In this document: positions 1 through 5,303 of the stretch, piece after piece
Layout of the letters: each line of letters begins with the position of its first letter
Position numbering within the stretch: position 1 is the stretch's first letter
Source: Actinomycetota bacterium
GTDB lineage: Bacteria; Actinomycetota; Actinomycetes; Mycobacteriales; Micromonosporaceae
DNA length: 5,303 nucleotides
Reading direction: 5' to 3'
Assembly: GCA_005885115.1 (NCBI GenBank)
Contig: VAXX01000078.1
Span: 1-5,303 of the forward strand
Position numbers and translations under genes: made by a program
The notes under the pieces: model-generated
What the model was told of the DNA's origin: nothing
Database searches by the model: none
What the model saw: the letters and a program-made list of their open reading frames with translations, nothing else

Positions 1-143
1 CGCTGGGGTTCGACTGGCACGAGCGGTTCACGGCCCGGGACGAGCTGACCGGTGTGGCCTACGACTGGGGGCAGTACAACACCGTACGGCTCGACCCCCA
101 CCTGGAGCCGGCACACGTCTTCACGGTGCACCGCCACGGTTAG
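1..143 (+). CDS. glgE: GlgE maltosyltransferase, C-terminal end only (5' partial)
   Basis: This is the tail of alpha-1,4-glucan:maltose-1-phosphate maltosyltransferase (GH13_3). The enzyme extends alpha-1,4-glucan by two glucoses per maltose 1-phosphate and releases phosphate in the cytoplasm. Only 46 codons are visible, read from base 3 to the TAG at 141-143. The peptide contains FTARDELTG, then YDWGQYNTVRLDP and LEPAHVFTV. This matches the usual C-terminal beta-sandwich ending of GlgE, with the pattern F-x-V-x-DE-L-x-G-x-x-Y-x-WG, then N-x-V-x-LDP and EPAHV. The catalytic domain lies upstream of the window and cannot be judged. The neighbours treS, pep2 and glgB are the other members of the pathway and strongly support the call. 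The main alternative would be another GH13 amylase, but the ending and the context make that unlikely. Confidence 0.9.
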   Translation, partial: LGFDWHERFTARDELTGVAYDWGQYNTVRLDPHLEPAHVFTVHRHG

Positions 144-164
144 CGGCGGTCGAGACTCGCGGGT

Positions 165-170
165 AGGTGG
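165..170 (+). promoter_or_regulatory. Probable ribosome binding site of treS
   Basis: AGGTGG lies five bases before the ATG at 176 and is a fair match to the AGGAGG anti-16S core. It favours ATG 176 over the in-frame GTG at 167, which overlaps this site and has nothing comparable in front of it. The 32-bp gap between glgE and treS (144-175) holds no terminator and is too short for a convincing separate promoter. Confidence 0.55.
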
Positions 171-175
171 GAGCG

Positions 176-1942
<1,767 letters not shown>

Positions 1943-1952
1943 GGCTCTCGTC

Positions 1953-1962
1953 GGAGGAGAGG
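1953..1962 (+). promoter_or_regulatory. Strong ribosome binding site of pep2
   Basis: GGAGGAGAGG lies in the 23-base gap after the treS stop. Its GGAGG core (1953-1957) is eight bases before ATG 1966, a near-ideal Shine-Dalgarno arrangement. It is the strongest such site in the window and fixes the pep2 start. It also rejects the upstream GTG at 1962, which is in another frame. Confidence 0.85.
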
Positions 1963-1965
1963 TGC

Positions 1966-3294
1966 ATGACGCTGCCATACGCCGACTGGCTACCCCACCA
2001 GCGGTGGTACGCCGGACGCAAGCGGACCCTGGAGTCCGTGACGCCGGCCGAGGTGACCCGGCTGCGCGAGGACCTCGACCACGTGTTGCTCGACGCGCAC
2101 TACGAAGACGGGGGCAGCGAGCGGTACCAGGTCATCGTGGGCTGGGACCACGGACCGGTCGACGAGTTCATGGTGGTCGCGACGATCGGCGCGGACCACG
2201 ACCGGACCGGTTACGACGCCTTGTTCTCCGAAGACGCGGCGCAGCACCTGCTCGCGCTGATCCAGGCCGGCGAGCAGATCGGCCGGTTGCGCTTCCTGCC
2301 CGAGCCAGGGGTACGCCTACCGGTGCGCGCCCCGGCCCGGGTCATCGACGCCGAACAGAGCAACACCAGCGTGGTGTACGACAGCGCCGCCCTTCTCAAG
2401 TTGTTCCGTCGCGTGGTCGCCGGTACCAATCCCGACGTGGAACTCAACCGGGTGCTGGGCCGGGCCGGCTGCCCCAACGTGGCGCGGCTGCTCGGCGCGA
2501 TCGAGTCCACCACGAGTGAGGACGAGCCGGTGGCGCTCGCGATGGTGACCGAGTACGCGCAGAACTCGGCCGAGGGTTGGGCGATGGCCACGGCGAGCGT
2601 ACGGAACCTGTTGGCCGATCTGGATTCCCACCCCGACGAGTCGGGCGGGGACTTCGCCGCCGAGTCGTACCGGCTCGGTGAGGCGGTCGCGACGGTCCAC
2701 CGTACGCTGGCCAAGGAGCTTGGTACCACAACGATGCCGCCGCCCGTGGAGACCATGCGGGCGCGGCTGGACTCGGCGGCGCGGACCGTCCCGGAGCTGG
2801 CGCCGCACGTTCCCGCGGTCCGTGCGGCGCTTGCCCAGGTGGGCGAGGAACCCGTGACGCAGCAACGGATCCACGGCGACCTGCACCTGGGCCAGGCGCT
2901 GCGGACCCCGGAGGCGTGGCTGCTCATCGACTTCGAGGGCGAGCCGGGGCAGCCGCTGCCCGGGCGGCGCCGGCCCGACTCGGTGCTGCGCGACGTGGCC
3001 GGGATGCTGCGCTCGTACGAGTACGCGGGCGGGCAGTTGCTGATCGGCGAGGACGACGAGGACCAGGTACGCCGGGCGGCGGAGTGGGTCGCCCGGAACC
3101 GTACCGCGTTCTGTGACGGGTACGCGGCGGTGGCCGGGTTCGACCCGCGCGCCCAGGTGGCCCTGCTGCGCGCGTACGAGCTGGACAAGGCGGTGTACGA
3201 GGCGGCGTACGAGGCCCGGCACCGGCCGAGCTGGCTACGGATACCGTTGGACTCGATCGCGCGCCTCGTGGGGAGTGGGACATGGACCAGTTGA
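1966..3294 (+). CDS. pep2: Maltokinase (Pep2/Mak)
   Basis: Maltokinase uses ATP to phosphorylate maltose from TreS, giving alpha-maltose 1-phosphate for GlgE in the cytoplasm. The protein has 442 residues from ATG 1966, slightly shorter than the roughly 455 usual in mycobacteria. It opens with the family-typical [12 protein letters not shown] segment of the N-terminal cap domain. The kinase part resembles aminoglycoside phosphotransferases and other eukaryotic-like small-molecule kinases. EQSNTS (130-135) probably forms the phosphate-binding turn. LLKLFRR contains K145, the likely ATP-contacting lysine. HGDLHLGQ (303-310) holds the catalytic-loop D305. IDFEGEP carries the metal-binding D322 and E324. 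The functions of individual residues are inferred from the fold family. The gene starts 23 bases after treS and ends inside the start of glgB. It is not fused to treS, although TreS-Pep2 fusions exist in other bacteria and the separate mycobacterial proteins are known to form a complex. An antibiotic-resistance kinase was considered and dismissed on motifs and neighbours. Confidence 0.95.
   Translation: MTLPYADWLPHQRWYAGRKRTLESVTPAEVTRLREDLDHVLLDAHYEDGGSERYQVIVGWDHGPVDEFMVVATIGADHDRTGYDALFSEDAAQHLLALIQAGEQIGRLRFLPEPGVRLPVRAPARVIDAEQSNTSVVYDSAALLKLFRRVVAGTNPDVELNRVLGRAGCPNVARLLGAIESTTSEDEPVALAMVTEYAQNSAEGWAMATASVRNLLADLDSHPDESGGDFAAESYRLGEAVATVHRTLAKELGTTTMPPPVETMRARLDSAARTVPELAPHVPAVRAALAQVGEEPVTQQRIHGDLHLGQALRTPEAWLLIDFEGEPGQPLPGRRRPDSVLRDVAGMLRSYEYAGGQLLIGEDDEDQVRRAAEWVARNRTAFCDGYAAVAGFDPRAQVALLRAYELDKAVYEAAYEARHRPSWLRIPLDSIARLVGSGTWTS
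3270..3275 (+). promoter_or_regulatory. Ribosome binding site of glgB inside pep2
   Basis: GGGGAG lies six bases before ATG 3282, within the last codons of pep2. It supports the chosen glgB start. Because ribosomes translating pep2 must pass over it, translation of the two genes may be coupled (inference). Confidence 0.6.
3282..3294 (+). other. 13-base overlap of pep2 end and glgB start
   Basis: The first four codons of glgB, and one further base, share sequence with the last codons of pep2, including its TGA stop at 3292-3294, in a different frame. Such overlaps are common between co-transcribed, translationally coupled genes. This one makes an intervening promoter or terminator very unlikely. 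Confidence 0.85.
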
Positions 3295-5303
3295 TCTCCG
3301 GTGCGGTACACGATCCGCACGCGATCCTGGGCGCGCACCCGGAGGGCGCCGAGACGGTCATCCGTACCCTGCGCCGGGGCGCGTCCTCGGCGGCGGTGCG
3401 GGCCGGTGGCCTGACCTACCCGATGGAGCTGGTGCACCCCGAGGGCGTCTTCGCGGCCACGGTACCGGGCACCGTGCTCGACTACCGGCTCGACGTGGAC
3501 GGCGTGCGGTACGACGACCCGTACCGGTACCCGCCGACCATCGGCGAACTCGACCTGCACCTGATCGGCGAGGGCCGGCACGAACGGCTGTGGAAGGTGC
3601 TCGGCGCACAGCCGCGCGATGACGGCGTGGCGTTCGCGGTCTGGGCCCCGAACGCCCACGGGGTACGGGTGATCGGCGACTTCACCGGCTGGGGACCGCA
3701 CGACGGGTGGCCGATGCGCTCGCTGGGCGGCAGCGGCGTGTGGGAGTTGTTCGTCCCGGCGGTATCCGTGGGGGAGCGGTACAAGTACCGGATCCTCGGC
3801 CGGGACGGGGTGTGGCGGGAGAAGGCCGATCCACTGGCCCAGCAGACCGAGGCGCCGCCGCGTACCGCGTCGGTGGTGACCCGGTCCCGGTACGACTGGA
3901 AGGACGGCGACTGGCTGGCCCGGCGTGCCGAGACCCAGTGGTACAAGGAGCCGATCAGCGTGTACGAGGTACACCTGGGCTCGTGGCGTCCCGGACTGTC
4001 CTACGTGGAGCTTGCCGACCAGCTCACCGACTACGTGGTCGACCAGGGCTTCACGCACGTGGAGCTCATGCCGGTGATGGAGCACCCGTTCGGCGGCTCG
4101 TGGGGCTACCAGGTGACCGGGTACTACGCGCCGACCGCGCGCTTCGGCGACCCGGACGGGCTGCGGCACCTCGTCGACCGGCTGCACCAGGCCGGCATCG
4201 GCGTCATCCTGGACTGGGTGCCGGCGCACTTCCCGCGCGACGAGTGGGCGCTGGCCCGGTTCGACGGCACCCCGCTGTACGAGCACCAGGACCCGCTCAG
4301 GGGCGAGCACCCCGACTGGGGTACGTACGTCTTCGACTTCGGCCGCGCCGAGGTACGCAACTTCCTCGTCGCCAACGCCCACTACTGGTGCGACGAGTTC
4401 CACGTGGACGGGCTGCGCGTGGACGCGGTCGCCTCGATGCTGTATCTCGACTACTCGCGCGAGCAGGGCCAGTGGGCGCCCAACCAGTACGGCGGCCGCG
4501 AGAACCTCGACGCGATCAGCTTCCTCCAGGAGATGAACGCCACCGTCTACAAGCACCACCCCGGCGTGGTGACCGTCGCCGAGGAGTCCACCGCGTGGCC
4601 CGGGGTGACCCGGCCGACGTACCTGCACGGGCTCGGCTTCGGGTTCAAGTGGAACATGGGCTGGATGAACGACACCCTCCAGTACGTGTCGAAGGAGCCC
4701 GTTCACCGGCAGTGGCACCACCACCAGATGACCTTCGCCACGGTGTACGCCTGGAGCGAGAACTACGTCCTGCCGATCAGCCACGACGAGGTGGTGCACG
4801 GCAAGGGTTCGCTGGTCGGCAAGATGCCCGGCGACACGTGGCAGAAGCTGGCCAACGCCCGGGCGCTGCTCGCTTTCATGTGGGCCTTCCCCGGCAAGCA
4901 GTTGCTGTTCATGGGCAGCGAACTCGCCGACGAGCAGGAGTGGAGCGAGTCCCGTGGGCTCAACTGGGACCTGTTGCACGACCCCGCGCGGGCCGGCATG
5001 CAGCGGCTGGTACGCGACCTGAACGCGGCGTACCGGGACAACCCTCCGCTGTGGACCTGTGACACCACGCCCGACGGCTTCCGGTGGATCAGCGCGGAGG
5101 ACTCGCAGCACAACACGTTCTCGTTCGTCCGCTACGACCGCAGCCGGGCGCCGGTGGTCTGCGTGGTCAACTTCGCCGGTATCCCGCACGAGAACTACCG
5201 CATCGGCCTGCCCCAGGCGGGCACCTGGGTCGAGCTGGTCAACACCGACGCGGTGACGTACGGCGGTTCGGGCGTGGGCAACCTGGGCGCCGTACACGCG
5301 CAG
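3282..5303 (+). CDS. glgB: 1,4-alpha-glucan branching enzyme GlgB (GH13_9), 3' partial
   Basis: GlgB cuts an alpha-1,4-glucan and rejoins the piece through an alpha-1,6 link, branching the polymer made by GlgE. The window holds 674 codons with no stop. Actinobacterial GlgB is commonly about 700-740 residues, so roughly the last 30 or more are missing. The start [20 protein letters not shown] has the family's DPH-x-x-LGAH signature near its beginning. An N1 beta-sandwich covers about residues 1-105. A CBM48-type N2 module follows from about 114, with VWAPNA (120-125) and GDFTGW (132-137). The GH13 barrel runs from about 225 to 570. It has DWVPAHF (311-317), GLRVDAV with R379 and nucleophile D381, AEEST with acid/base E434, and SHDE with H501 and D502. 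Against E. coli D405/E458/D526 (numbers from memory) the offset is a constant 24. The C-terminal beta domain has begun and reaches [10 protein letters not shown] near the edge. A GH57-type branching enzyme or the debranching enzyme GlgX is excluded by these motifs. Confidence 0.97.
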   Translation, partial: MDQLISGAVHDPHAILGAHPEGAETVIRTLRRGASSAAVRAGGLTYPMELVHPEGVFAATVPGTVLDYRLDVDGVRYDDPYRYPPTIGELDLHLIGEGRHERLWKVLGAQPRDDGVAFAVWAPNAHGVRVIGDFTGWGPHDGWPMRSLGGSGVWELFVPAVSVGERYKYRILGRDGVWREKADPLAQQTEAPPRTASVVTRSRYDWKDGDWLARRAETQWYKEPISVYEVHLGSWRPGLSYVELADQLTDYVVDQGFTHVELMPVMEHPFGGSWGYQVTGYYAPTARFGDPDGLRHLVDRLHQAGIGVILDWVPAHFPRDEWALARFDGTPLYEHQDPLRGEHPDWGTYVFDFGRAEVRNFLVANAHYWCDEFHVDGLRVDAVASMLYLDYSREQGQWAPNQYGGRENLDAISFLQEMNATVYKHHPGVVTVAEESTAWPGVTRPTYLHGLGFGFKWNMGWMNDTLQYVSKEPVHRQWHHHQMTFATVYAWSENYVLPISHDEVVHGKGSLVGKMPGDTWQKLANARALLAFMWAFPGKQLLFMGSELADEQEWSESRGLNWDLLHDPARAGMQRLVRDLNAAYRDNPPLWTCDTTPDGFRWISAEDSQHNTFSFVRYDRSRAPVVCVVNFAGIPHENYRIGLPQAGTWVELVNTDAVTYGGSGVGNLGAVHAQ

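Noticed and set aside
144..175. Possible terminator hairpin in the glgE-treS gap (CGAGACTCG)
   Set aside because: The stem is four bases with a one-base loop, sterically implausible, and no T-run follows. I see no terminator here.
2317..3222. Minus-strand open frame of 301 codons within pep2
   Set aside because: It is another high-GC shadow with no ribosome binding site or recognisable domain, and lies entirely inside a confident gene.
3707..5062. + strand open frame of 451 codons within glgB
   Set aside because: It is out of frame with glgB, whose GH13 motifs span the same bases. The product is low-complexity Arg/Ala/Gly/Pro.
2211..5297. Open frame of 1028 codons on the minus strand opposite pep2 and glgB
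   Set aside because: It is an antisense shadow in high-GC DNA. The product is rich in Arg, Val, Pro and Ala with no recognisable domain, while the + strand holds two proteins with intact catalytic motifs over the same bases.

Overview
The window comes from a high-GC actinobacterium. Third codon positions are almost all G or C, the long antisense open frames are typical of such DNA, and the proteins closely resemble mycobacterial and streptomycete GlgE-pathway enzymes. A marked liking for GTAC, with GTA valine codons almost always followed by C, would fit the Micromonosporaceae (Micromonospora, Salinispora, Actinoplanes relatives). That family assignment is inference with modest confidence.

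Layout: four genes, all on the + strand and tightly packed. (1) The last 46 codons of glgE (1-143). (2) A 32-bp gap, then treS, trehalose synthase (176-1942). (3) A 23-bp gap with a strong ribosome binding site, then pep2/mak, maltokinase (1966-3294). (4) glgB, the glycogen branching enzyme, which starts inside the end of pep2 (13-base overlap) and runs off the window (3282-5303, first 674 residues). No terminator, RNA gene, mobile element, repeat array or CRISPR was seen, and no promoter-like spacer lies between the genes. They look like one transcription unit whose promoter lies upstream of the window.

Together the four genes make up the whole GlgE pathway of alpha-glucan synthesis. TreS isomerises trehalose to maltose. 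Pep2 phosphorylates maltose with ATP to alpha-maltose 1-phosphate. GlgE transfers maltosyl units from maltose 1-phosphate to a growing alpha-1,4-glucan. GlgB adds the alpha-1,6 branches. Every catalytic residue that can be checked in TreS, Pep2 and GlgB is present, so nothing looks broken.

No undescribed system is evident. The second-look items are modest: operon arrangement and coupling, a strong excess of GTAC in all three codon phases, and two small clusters of AT-ending codons in treS.
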